Shown piece after piece: positions 38,520 to 45,998 of a stretch of DNA of 48,949 nucleotides (position 1 is the first letter of the stretch; every line of letters starts with the position of its first letter). The notes under the pieces were generated by a model. That model was given only the letters and a program-made list of their open reading frames with translations. It was not told the DNA's origin and made no database searches. The stretch comes from a virus, in the IMG/VR virus record IMGVR_UViG_3300035116_000047, positions 1 to 48,949 of that record. One strand, written 5' to 3'. The position numbers and the translations under genes were made by a program.

Positions 38520-38944
38520 ACCTTGTGGAACGTCGCCCCGTACCGGCGGGGCTCCTCGGCGAGCTGACTCGCGAGACCAACGAGAGCGGAGAGCTCCCCG
38601 AGCCGGAGCGAACGCTTCCGGTCGATCTCGAGGAGGTACCGAGCCCGGCGGACCTTCTCGGCGGGGAGCTTCGTGAGCTGCTCATCGAGCCACGCCCGGC
38701 ACGAGCGGACCTGCGCGAGGGCGGTCTGACACTCCGGGCTCCCGACGTTGAGGTGGCAGTTCGCGCGGTCCCAGTCGCTGCTGTCCGAGAGGCGCGGGAA
38801 GCCCATCAGCTCGCGGGCGTCGGACAGCTCGGTGATCGTGGTACCGACCGCCGCGAGGCGCTTCTCGAGCTCGGCGCGCTGGGCCTTCGTCCAGGTCGAG
38901 GGGGCGGCGTGGCGGGCGATCTTCGGAGCGGCGGTGGCGACCAT
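38489..38944 (-). CDS. Unknown helical protein, divergent from RHH gene
   Basis: The product has 151 residues from ATG at 38944 with GAGGTG upstream. It is mostly helical and charged (WTKAQRAELEKRLAAVGTTI, RYLLEIDRKRSLRLGELSAL), with three Cys in the middle (NCHLN, PECQTA, SCRAW). It starts 15 bp from a perfect inverted repeat shared with the RHH gene. I do not recognise the family. It could be the effector of a small regulated module. Confidence 0.6.
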   Translation of the reverse strand: MVATAAPKIARHAAPSTWTKAQRAELEKRLAAVGTTITELSDARELMGFPRLSDSSDWDRANCHLNVGSPECQTALAQVRSCRAWLDEQLTKLPAEKVRRARYLLEIDRKRSLRLGELSALVGLASQLAEEPRRYGATFHKVYTEEELFGG

Positions 38945-38958
38945 CGAGCACCTCGGTG

Positions 38959-39003
38959 TTATGTGTGCACAGTAATCACGATCCTCGTAATGTGCACACA
39001 TAA
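38959..39003. promoter_or_regulatory. 13-bp inverted repeat in divergent promoter region
   Basis: TTATGTGTGCACA (38959-38971) and its exact reverse complement TGTGCACACATAA (38991-39003) are separated by 19 bp. Each arm contains the 8-bp palindrome TGTGCACA and a -10-like CATAA reading outward to the nearest gene. This is a strong candidate for a two-site operator of divergent promoters. Confidence 0.65.
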
Positions 39004-39021
39004 AGATCGAGAGGTGACACC

Positions 39022-39234
39022 ATGGGGAGACCGCCGAAGAGAGACGCCACCGCCAACAAGCGGATGGTCATCCGCGTCACCGAGGTCGCGCACGCGGAGC
39101 TGCACCGCCGCGCGGCCGCGGTCGGGCTCGACTTCAGCGACTGGGCGCTCGCGATCCTGCTCGCTGATCCGCCGCCCGTCGTCCCGGGTCAGCCCGCGCC
39201 GAGCTCCGACAGCAAGGCGTCGAGGGCGCCGTAG
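39022..39234 (+). CDS. Arc/RHH-type transcription factor
   Basis: The product has 70 residues from ATG at 39022 with GAGGTGA upstream. Basic N-terminus, then RMVIRVTEVAHAELHRRAAA and a GLDFSDWALAILL helix: the strand-helix-helix pattern of an RHH protein. The C-terminus is Pro/Ser-rich and overlaps the TerL gene end convergently by 46 bases. It probably binds the inverted repeat just upstream. Confidence 0.6.
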   Translation: MGRPPKRDATANKRMVIRVTEVAHAELHRRAAAVGLDFSDWALAILLADPPPVVPGQPAPSSDSKASRAP

Positions 39235-40715
39235 ATCTCCTCGTTGCCGCGGGTCAGCGCCTCGTTGTCGGCGAGCCAGAGGTGGAGCTGCGACCAGGCG
39301 TCCATCCGATCGTCCGGGCCGATCGGGAACGAGAGGAGCTCGGCGATGTACTCATTCACGGTCGGCATCCACTCGGCCGAGGGCAGGTAGACGCGCCCGG
39401 TCGCCCAGGCCTGCATCGAGAGCTGGGCGCGGGTCGTCTTGTCGCCGAACCCGTCGGGATCGAATCCGATGAGCCCCGGGATCTCGTCGGCCAGGTCGCG
39501 GATCAGCGCGGGCCCGTTCGCCTTGAGCTCGACCAGCGTGTACTGCGGGTGCCAGGTTGCGTAGGCCGTGCGCGTCGCCTCGCGCAGCTCGACGTAGTCC
39601 ATGCGCGCGTGGATCTCGCCGAGCAAGAACCGCTTGGTGCCCTGGATGGCCCAGCCCTGGATGCTGACGAAGCTCCCCGCCGTCGTCTTCTTGAAGGTCG
39701 CATCGACCGTCACCACGATCAGGGGCCAGCGCTCGGGCGGTCGCTGCGGATCCCAGTCGTACCGGCGGACCCAGTGCGGCTTCAGCAGGTTCCCGCCGGC
39801 CGGGATGGGACGCTGCTGGTAGAGCGCGGCCCACTGCCGAGGCGTGAGCACCCCCTGGATCTGGGTGAGCCGCTCGAGGTCGTAGCGCTCGGCGTGGAGT
39901 GCCTCACCAGCGAGGCGGAACTCCTCGTCTTCCTCGGCGACGGCCGGGAAGGACACGACGCGCCAGGCCTCCTCGCCGCGCTGGAGCTGTGCGAGCGCCC
40001 TGCCGCTCGGGTCCTCGTCGTGCCAGCGGGTGGCCATCATCAGCACTCCGCCGCCGGGGGCGAGGCGCGTGTAGGCGGTGCTCGTGTACCAGTGCCAGCG
40101 GTCTTCCCGGACGGTTTCGGAGTCGGCCTCCTTGTGGTTCTTCAGCAGGTCGTCGAGGACGAGGACGTGCGCGCCTCGCCCCGTCAGCGGGCCGCCTGCG
40201 CCGACCGCTTTGTACGAGCCACCACCCGCGGTCCGCCAGTACTCGACCCCGTCCTTGTCGCTCGGCGCGAGGTGGCCCCAACCGAGCCCGGGCTCTTCGA
40301 GTACTCGATCCCGGATCACCCGGGCGTCGCGGCTCATGTCGTTCGCGAGCTCCTGGCCGTAGCTCGCGACGACGACCTCGTGGTCGGGGTGGTTGCCCAG
40401 GTGCCAGACCGGGAACGCGCGCGAGACGATCTGGCTCTTGCCGTGGCGGGGCGGGGCGGCGATCAACAACCGCGGGTTGCGGCCCGCCGCGACGTCGCGC
40501 GAGAACCGCTCGAGCTCGGCGCACAGCTCGCGGTGGAACCAGCCGGCGAGGTAGCTGCGGTGCGACCACCTCACGAACTCGAGGAGGTGCCTCCGCCCGA
40601 TCTCGGGGTCGGGCTCGGTGAACGCGAGCGCCTGCGCCTGCGCGCGCCAGGTGCGCTCTTGGTCGATCAGTCGACGGGCGGCCACCGCCTGCGCGTGCGT
40701 GGCTGCCAGCGTCAC
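39189..40715 (-). CDS. terL: Terminase large subunit
   Basis: The product has 508 residues from GTG at 40715 (GAGGGG upstream, GTGA overlap). ATPase: Walker A-like APPRHGKSQ (87-95), Walker B HVLVLDDL (183-190) and MMATRWHDEDP coupling region. Nuclease domain: acidic VTVDATF, VELKANG and DDRMDAW in the C-terminal half. It packages DNA into proheads. It is transcribed opposite to the candidate small subunit and the capsid genes, as the last gene of the portal transcript. Confidence 0.9.
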   Translation of the reverse strand: MTLAATHAQAVAARRLIDQERTWRAQAQALAFTEPDPEIGRRHLLEFVRWSHRSYLAGWFHRELCAELERFSRDVAAGRNPRLLIAAPPRHGKSQIVSRAFPVWHLGNHPDHEVVVASYGQELANDMSRDARVIRDRVLEEPGLGWGHLAPSDKDGVEYWRTAGGGSYKAVGAGGPLTGRGAHVLVLDDLLKNHKEADSETVREDRWHWYTSTAYTRLAPGGGVLMMATRWHDEDPSGRALAQLQRGEEAWRVVSFPAVAEEDEEFRLAGEALHAERYDLERLTQIQGVLTPRQWAALYQQRPIPAGGNLLKPHWVRRYDWDPQRPPERWPLIVVTVDATFKKTTAGSFVSIQGWAIQGTKRFLLGEIHARMDYVELREATRTAYATWHPQYTLVELKANGPALIRDLADEIPGLIGFDPDGFGDKTTRAQLSMQAWATGRVYLPSAEWMPTVNEYIAELLSFPIGPDDRMDAWSQLHLWLADNEALTRGNEEIYGALDALLSELGAG

Positions 40716-41422
40716 GGCCCCTCGCCGATCGGCAGCGCCTGCGCCCAGCACCGGCAGTTGGGCGCGTCGCCAGGGTGGCCCTCGGTCGGGTGCGGATCGT
40801 CCCAGCTGCGAACCGTGTCGTCGAGCTCGTCGTGCAAGGGCCTCACGCGGTCGTCCTCCTGCGACCGCCAGACGTACCGGTCCGATCCGAGCTGCTGCGC
40901 CCGCGTCTGCGTGACCGCGGCGACGAGATCGCCCGTCGCGTCACGCGCGAGCAGCGCCGCCCGGTCTTCGGCCTTCTCGAGCGCCGCTCGCGCCGCGGCC
41001 ACCGGATCACTGGCTCCCTCGGCGGCGGCCATCGCCTGGTCGACGAGGGCCTCCTCGAACGCGGAGACGCGAGCGGCGGTGGTCTGGGCCCACGCGTCGA
41101 GGTCGCCCGCCGTAGCGCCCGCTGGAGGCTGCGTCGTGGCATCGAGGTCGGTCATCACGGCCGAGGTCACGGACGCGTCGACGGCCCTGGCGACCGGTCG
41201 GAGCGACGAGGGCGGGATCGGCAGCGATCTGGCCACTGCGAGCCGGATCCGCGGGCCCAACGATCCGAACCCGAACACGTTGTCCGTCCGGGTGTCGCTG
41301 TCCCGGCGCGCGCCGTGGAGCTGCTCGAGCACCACCGTCCGGACGACCCGGGCCCGACGACGGAGCCGGGCCGCGAGCTGGCGCTCGAGGTGCCGGGGCC
41401 AGTAGGCGCGGCGGGGCTTCAC
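40712..41422 (-). CDS. MuF-like minor head protein
   Basis: The product has 236 residues from GTG at 41422 (GTGA overlap). Helical N-terminal two thirds, then the MuF/SPP1 gp7 C-terminal signature: RYVWRSQEDDRVRPLHDELD, HPTEGHPGDAPNCRCWAQ. Such proteins enter the prohead with the portal and may assist DNA ejection. It lies between portal and TerL, in line with that role. Confidence 0.75.
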   Translation of the reverse strand: MKPRRAYWPRHLERQLAARLRRRARVVRTVVLEQLHGARRDSDTRTDNVFGFGSLGPRIRLAVARSLPIPPSSLRPVARAVDASVTSAVMTDLDATTQPPAGATAGDLDAWAQTTAARVSAFEEALVDQAMAAAEGASDPVAAARAALEKAEDRAALLARDATGDLVAAVTQTRAQQLGSDRYVWRSQEDDRVRPLHDELDDTVRSWDDPHPTEGHPGDAPNCRCWAQALPIGEGP

Positions 41423-41613
41423 GCGGGCACCGGTTCGAGCCACCCGACGCCGATCCACCGCGCCTTGACGTGCCCGCCCTGCGGAGCGCCCCACGAGGTT
41501 CGGAGCGGTTTCACGAGCGCGATCTGATCGCCGAACCGAGTCCGCTCGAGGTCGAGCACCACGCCCACCCAGCGTGCTCGGTACGTCGAGCGGACGAGCG
41601 CGCCGATCTTCAT
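41419..41613 (-). CDS. Small SH3-like protein, packaging block
   Basis: The product has 64 residues from ATG at 41613. Beta-strand-rich (MKIGALVRSTYRARWVGVVL and a KARWIGVGWLEPV end), resembling a small SH3-like barrel. Overlaps both neighbours by 4 bases. Function unknown. Confidence 0.55.
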   Translation of the reverse strand: MKIGALVRSTYRARWVGVVLDLERTRFGDQIALVKPLRTSWGAPQGGHVKARWIGVGWLEPVPA

Positions 41614-41804
41614 GCGCTGGCCTCGATCGGTCGCAGCCTTCGCTGCAGCTGTCGCCGCACCCACCTCGCGGGGTAGTGCCTGGAGTACGCCTTCAGGTAG
41701 TAGTCGAGCCAGCGCGCATCGACCTCCGAGGGGTCGCCTACGCCGTCGACCCGGACCTGAAGACGGATCTCCCTGCGCCCCCTCTTCGCCCGGCGGCCGC
41801 TCAT
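41610..41804 (-). CDS. Small basic protein, packaging block
   Basis: The product has 64 residues from ATG at 41804 (overlaps the portal stop). Very Arg-rich, with EIRLQVRVDGVGDPSEVDAR and a Tyr-rich helix (LDYYLKAYSRHYPARW). It may bind DNA or the portal. Unknown family. Confidence 0.5.
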   Translation of the reverse strand: MSGRRAKRGRREIRLQVRVDGVGDPSEVDARWLDYYLKAYSRHYPARWVRRQLQRRLRPIEASA

Positions 41805-43420
41805 GCCCCCGCCCCGCTCTCCGGATCCGTAGCAGCGTTGCCACCCGGTGGCGGGGGCTGCTGGAGCGCCTGGTGGGCCGCTGCGATCGCTGCCTCCTCG
41901 CTCGGATCTGGCTCCGGCGGCGGGGGCAGGCCGAGCAGATCGGCCGCGGTCTGCTCGGTGAGCACGCCGCGATCGATGAGCGCCGGGAGCGCCGCGAGAC
42001 CGCCGCGTCCGCGCAGCTCGGCGCCGAGACCCTGCCGCTCCTCGTCGGGCGGCTCGACCGGCTCGAGCTCGGTGCTGTAGCCGTTCGGCCCGAACCGCGA
42101 CCGCGCGACGTCGGCCGACGTGTAGACGCCGATGCCAGTGTTGATCTGGTCGGCCTGCGCGATCACCAGCCGGAGATCGGCGATCTCCTTGTCGCTGGGC
42201 TCGTTCAGCGGGCGGAACGTGAGCGACCACTCGTCCGGCACCACCCCACCCGTCGGGCCGTCCTGGCTCGCGTACAGCACGGTGTACAGCTGCTCCAAGG
42301 GCCTGCGGAGGCGCTGCTCCTGGTAGGTGCTGATCACCTTCCGCTCGCGCTCGAGGCCGGACTGGTCGTCCGTGGACAGCCCGCCAGGCGCTTCGCCGGA
42401 GAGCATCGAGCGCGGCCACCCGAGCACCGTCGAGAGCATCGCCTGGGCGGCCTCGGAGAGGTCGGCGAACCCGGTCGCGGGCGTGGCCTTCTTCTCGTAG
42501 GTGTCGTTGGGCCCGAGCACGACCATGTTCAGGAGCCCGATCGACTGCGCGATCCTGCGCAGCACCGTCTGAAACGCGCTCGCGTCGTCGCCGGTGGCCT
42601 TCTGGGGCAGCGTCGCCACCTTCAACACGTTGACGCTCAGCTCCTGGGCCAGCACCGCGCCGCCCTGGTGGGTCTCGGTCAGGTGCCGCACCTGGTCCCA
42701 GATGGCCTGCAGGATCGAGTCGTCCGGCAGGCCGTTGCTGCGCCCCCAGCCCGCGCGCATCTGGCCCGGGGAGCGCTTCGCACCTCGCAGCAGCAGCACC
42801 CGGGACGCGTGCACGCGCGTGTTGAGGCCGTCGGCGCCGATGTTCCAGATCCTGGGCAGGCGGTAGCCCGGCTGCCGCACGTCGCGCTCCCACTCGGCGG
42901 GGCTGGCCTCCCAGACGTCGAAGACCGGTAGGGACTGCACCATGCCGACGCGCTCGAGGTCGAGCGGCTCTTGCAGCCACAGATCGGGGCGGCTTCGGAA
43001 GGCGGGCGGCACGTCGTCCTCGGTGACGAGCAGCACGATCGCGTCGCCGTGGAGCTGTGCGGCCTTCCCTGCGTCGCAGATCGCGTCGTACAGGGAGAGC
43101 TCGGACTCGAGCGTCGCCGGGATCTCCGGCACGTCCCAGCCGCGCCGCGTCGCCTCGTTCGGCAGCAGATCGACGATCCGCCTCGGGATCCCACCGTGTC
43201 GGTACGACGAATCGAGTTCGCGATCCGAGAGCGGGATCGCGCAGAGGTTCGGGCGCGCGACCGCTCCCTTGTCGCCCCAGCCGCCGAGCCCCGTGAACGG
43301 ATTCCACGTCGAGTCCGCGCGCGCCTCGCCGACCTCGACTGGACCCGGAAGCATCGGCAACTGAGCGGACGCGTCCGAGCGCGAGGAGAGCCAGTCGAAC
43401 AGCCGGTCCCAGACCCCCAT
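41801..43420 (-). CDS. Portal protein (DUF1073-like)
   Basis: The product has 539 residues from ATG at 43420 with GAGGAG upstream. Portal-like landmarks: NEATRRGWDVPEI, a middle DVWEASPAEWERDVRQPGYR, MVVLGPNDTYEKKATPATGF, and MLSTVLGWPRSMLSGEAPGG followed by a long helix with RKVISTYQEQRL. This matches the DUF1073 portal group. The C-terminal ~70 residues are Pro/Ala-rich. First gene of the leftward packaging transcript. Confidence 0.8.
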   Translation of the reverse strand: MGVWDRLFDWLSSRSDASAQLPMLPGPVEVGEARADSTWNPFTGLGGWGDKGAVARPNLCAIPLSDRELDSSYRHGGIPRRIVDLLPNEATRRGWDVPEIPATLESELSLYDAICDAGKAAQLHGDAIVLLVTEDDVPPAFRSRPDLWLQEPLDLERVGMVQSLPVFDVWEASPAEWERDVRQPGYRLPRIWNIGADGLNTRVHASRVLLLRGAKRSPGQMRAGWGRSNGLPDDSILQAIWDQVRHLTETHQGGAVLAQELSVNVLKVATLPQKATGDDASAFQTVLRRIAQSIGLLNMVVLGPNDTYEKKATPATGFADLSEAAQAMLSTVLGWPRSMLSGEAPGGLSTDDQSGLERERKVISTYQEQRLRRPLEQLYTVLYASQDGPTGGVVPDEWSLTFRPLNEPSDKEIADLRLVIAQADQINTGIGVYTSADVARSRFGPNGYSTELEPVEPPDEERQGLGAELRGRGGLAALPALIDRGVLTEQTAADLLGLPPPPEPDPSEEAAIAAAHQALQQPPPPGGNAATDPESGAGA

Positions 43421-43464
43421 CGGCGACTCCTCGCTACCCGCAGTGGACGCGGGCCCTGGTGTCA

Positions 43465-43503
43465 AGTATACGGATCTGAATCCGTCTATCCGGATGAACG
43501 GAT
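43465..43503. promoter_or_regulatory. Divergent promoter region with CGGAT repeats
   Basis: The 89-bp gap between the portal and protease genes holds a good leftward -10, TATACT (43470-43465, 5/6), about 45 bases before the portal start. Five copies of CGGAT/ATCCG are packed between 43471 and 43503, including the palindrome ATCCGGAT (43488-43495). They cover the -35 position, so a regulator could control both late transcripts here. Confidence 0.5.
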
Positions 43504-43509
43504 GAATTT

Positions 43510-44748
43510 GTGACCCTGCGCGCCGACGGCACCACTGGGACCTGGGAGTACCGCGAGGATCGCGGCGAACTCCTGCGCCCGGTGCGGCGCGGCAACACGC
43601 TGCTCGTGGAAGGGGTGGCCGCTCGAGAGGGCGTGCTCGAGTACCGGCGCGCCGACGGCTCGGTCCGGCGCGAGCTCGTCCGAGCGGAGACGCTCAAGCG
43701 CGCGGCCGTGAGCCTCGCGCGCGCGCCCGTGACCCTGCTGCACCCTGATCCGCAGCAGCACCCGAACGGCGTCAACGAGGACAACTACTCCGAGCTGGGT
43801 GTCGGCGACGTCGACGGCGAGATCCTGATCGGCGACGGTGGGTTCACCCGCGTCAAGATGGCGCTGCGCCGCCGCGACGCGATCGAGGCCGTCGAGAAGG
43901 GCGACGCTCGCGAGCTGTCCTGCGGCTACAGGGTCCGCCTCGACGAGACGCCCGGCGAGCACCCGACGTACGGGCGCTACGACGCCGAGCAGATCGAGCG
44001 CACCAACAACCACCTCGCGGTCGTCCCGGTCGCGCGCGCGGGCCACGAAGCCCGGGTGCGCGCGGACGGCGCTGTCGCGACCACCGTGATCTCGGCGGGT
44101 TCCACCCCTGCCTCCACACCCAGCGGGGCCAAGCCCCCCGGAGCCACCGTGAACCCCAAGTTCCTGCGGCTGCTGACCCTGCTCGGCGTGACGAGCCGGA
44201 TCGACAGCGACGACGGCGCGATCGAGGCCGCGTGCGGCACGATCGAGAGCCGCCGCAACGACGCCGCCGAGGCCGAGCGCGCCCACCAGACGGCGCTGGC
44301 GACCGAGAAGGCGAAGACCGAGGCCGAGAAGGCCCGCGCGGACGCCGCCGAGGCGAAGGTCCGGACGCTCGAGGCGGCCGAGAAGGCGCGCACCGACGCG
44401 GCCGAGCGGACCAAGCTCGACGCGACCGCCAAGGCGCTCGGCATCGATCCCGCGCAGCACGCCGACACCAAGGCGCTCGCGCGGGCCATCGCGAGCAAGC
44501 ACCTGGGCTCCGAGGTCAAGGCCGACGCCTCCGACGACTACGTCCGGGCGCTCGTCGATCTCGCCAGCCAGGGCCGCGGCGACGGGCAGGGCCGCGAGGC
44601 AGGCAACCGGGCGTTCGCGCCCCCGCCGCGCCAGGAGGGTGGCAACGTTGCCACCCGCATCGACGCCGCGCCGAAGCGTCGCCCGACCGCCAACGAGGCG
44701 CACGCCGCGCGCCTTGCCGAGGCCCGCAAGGCCGGAGGTGCCGCATGA
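43510..44748 (+). CDS. Prohead protease (DUF2213-like) with scaffold region
   Basis: The product has 412 residues from GTG at 43510. Residues 1-200 match the DUF2213 group of capsid proteases: GVAAREGVLEYRRADGSVRR, APVTLLHPDP, ARELSCGYRV and an NNHLAVVP strand. A Pro/Ser linker follows. Residues ~215-412 form a long Ala/Glu/Lys coiled coil (EKAKTEAEKARADAAEAK) typical of scaffolding proteins. Opens the rightward morphogenesis operon. Confidence 0.75.
   Translation: MTLRADGTTGTWEYREDRGELLRPVRRGNTLLVEGVAAREGVLEYRRADGSVRRELVRAETLKRAAVSLARAPVTLLHPDPQQHPNGVNEDNYSELGVGDVDGEILIGDGGFTRVKMALRRRDAIEAVEKGDARELSCGYRVRLDETPGEHPTYGRYDAEQIERTNNHLAVVPVARAGHEARVRADGAVATTVISAGSTPASTPSGAKPPGATVNPKFLRLLTLLGVTSRIDSDDGAIEAACGTIESRRNDAAEAERAHQTALATEKAKTEAEKARADAAEAKVRTLEAAEKARTDAAERTKLDATAKALGIDPAQHADTKALARAIASKHLGSEVKADASDDYVRALVDLASQGRGDGQGREAGNRAFAPPPRQEGGNVATRIDAAPKRRPTANEAHAARLAEARKAGGAA
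44149..44748 (+). CDS. Internal-start scaffold product (candidate)
   Basis: An in-frame GTG at 44149, five bases after GGAG, would make a separate 199-residue protein (starting MNPKFLRLLTLLG) that contains only the coiled-coil scaffold. Lambda C/Nu3 and similar phages produce scaffold from an in-frame internal start in the protease gene in this way. Confidence 0.5.
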   Translation: MNPKFLRLLTLLGVTSRIDSDDGAIEAACGTIESRRNDAAEAERAHQTALATEKAKTEAEKARADAAEAKVRTLEAAEKARTDAAERTKLDATAKALGIDPAQHADTKALARAIASKHLGSEVKADASDDYVRALVDLASQGRGDGQGREAGNRAFAPPPRQEGGNVATRIDAAPKRRPTANEAHAARLAEARKAGGAA

Positions 44749-45998
44749 CCTGGAGCCTGGTCCTCCTCCTCGCCGCGAGCTGCCTGCTCGGCGGCGTCTC
44801 CGCGAACGCAGGCGACATCCGCACCCGCGCACGACAGGGCATCCCCGGCGCCTGGGTCTACGCCGATCCGAACCGGCGCTCGGGCTCCGGGATCAACTCC
44901 CAGGGCCAGCTGAAGCAGATCAGCACCGCGACCCTGACCGATCCCGGCGACTCGAAGCACATCACGATCACGATCAACAGCCACAACGTCACGATCGCGA
45001 CGGGCACGGGCGGTGATGCGGCCTCCCTCGGCGCCGCGCTGGCAGTGGCCATCAACGCCGACCCGATCGCGCGAGCCGCCTGCGTCGCCACCTTCGCGAC
45101 GACCACGTTGACGCTGACCGGCCAGTGGGCGGGCGCCGCCTTCGACGTGTCGATCGCGTCCGATCCCGACTCGGCGCTCTCGGCGCTGGCCACCGGGACC
45201 GCGGCCACCGCGGCCTCGGCCGTCGCGCCCGGGGTGGCGCTGATCACCACCGGGTACAACACGAACGGCGGGCCGACTGCGCTTCCGAACACCGAGACCG
45301 AGCGCCTCGTCTGCGTGCCGACGACCTCGATCTTCGTCGCGCAGGTGACCACGATTACGGTCCCGGCCGTCGCCAGCAACGTGCTGGAGGCGGTGGTCTG
45401 GGAGGTGCGCGGCGCCGAGGAGATTGAGCTCGTGCGGGTCCAGACGACCTTCGCGACCGACAAGGACACGACCCTCGACGCGTTGATCGCGGCGCTCAAC
45501 CTCGAGCTGCCCTCGAACACGGTGGACGTGGCGGCCGACAACGCGACCGCCACGGCGCTGATCTTCACCGCCGAGATCAAGGGCTACGAGTTCCGCGCCC
45601 GGGTCTTCTGGCGGGTCGGTGGCACCGCACCGACGATCACCGTCGCCGACACCGTCGCCCCCTCGATCTCGACCAGCCTCCACCGCGCGTTCGTCGGGGT
45701 CTCCGAGGTCCCGCGCGACACCGAGGCCGCGACGCTGACCAGCACCACCAGCCAGTGGCCCGCCAACGGCGGCGTCCGGTACGGGATCCGCGGCTGCATG
45801 TGGGTGAGCAACTCCGAGACCACGGGCCCGACCCAGGGCGGGGACGTGTACGTCGAGCTCGCCCCGGGCTCGACCGCTGGTCAGCTCTACGCCGCCAGCT
45901 CGGCCACCCGGGTCGCCCTGTCCAAGCGCGTGGCCCGCTGGGAGCGCGACGGGATCGTCACCGCCGACAACGCCGCCGCTGTCCGACTGGAGGCCTGA
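44745..45998 (+). CDS. Head decoration/structural protein
   Basis: The product has 417 residues from ATG at 44745 with GGAGGTGCCGC upstream. It sits between scaffold and major capsid, where decoration or cement proteins lie. The body is beta-rich and Thr/Ala-rich (HITITINSHNVTIATGTGGD, TFATTTLTLTG). Unusually the N-terminus (TWSLVLLLAASCLLGGVSAN) looks like a signal peptide with an ANA-type site. No other start is evident. It could be processed by the prohead protease or misread; see findings. Confidence 0.55.
   Translation: MTWSLVLLLAASCLLGGVSANAGDIRTRARQGIPGAWVYADPNRRSGSGINSQGQLKQISTATLTDPGDSKHITITINSHNVTIATGTGGDAASLGAALAVAINADPIARAACVATFATTTLTLTGQWAGAAFDVSIASDPDSALSALATGTAATAASAVAPGVALITTGYNTNGGPTALPNTETERLVCVPTTSIFVAQVTTITVPAVASNVLEAVVWEVRGAEEIELVRVQTTFATDKDTTLDALIAALNLELPSNTVDVAADNATATALIFTAEIKGYEFRARVFWRVGGTAPTITVADTVAPSISTSLHRAFVGVSEVPRDTEAATLTSTTSQWPANGGVRYGIRGCMWVSNSETTGPTQGGDVYVELAPGSTAGQLYAASSATRVALSKRVARWERDGIVTADNAAAVRLEA

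Noticed and set aside
39282-41405. 707-residue plus-strand ORF
   Set aside because: Antisense to TerL and the MuF-like gene. Long open antisense frames are expected at this G+C.
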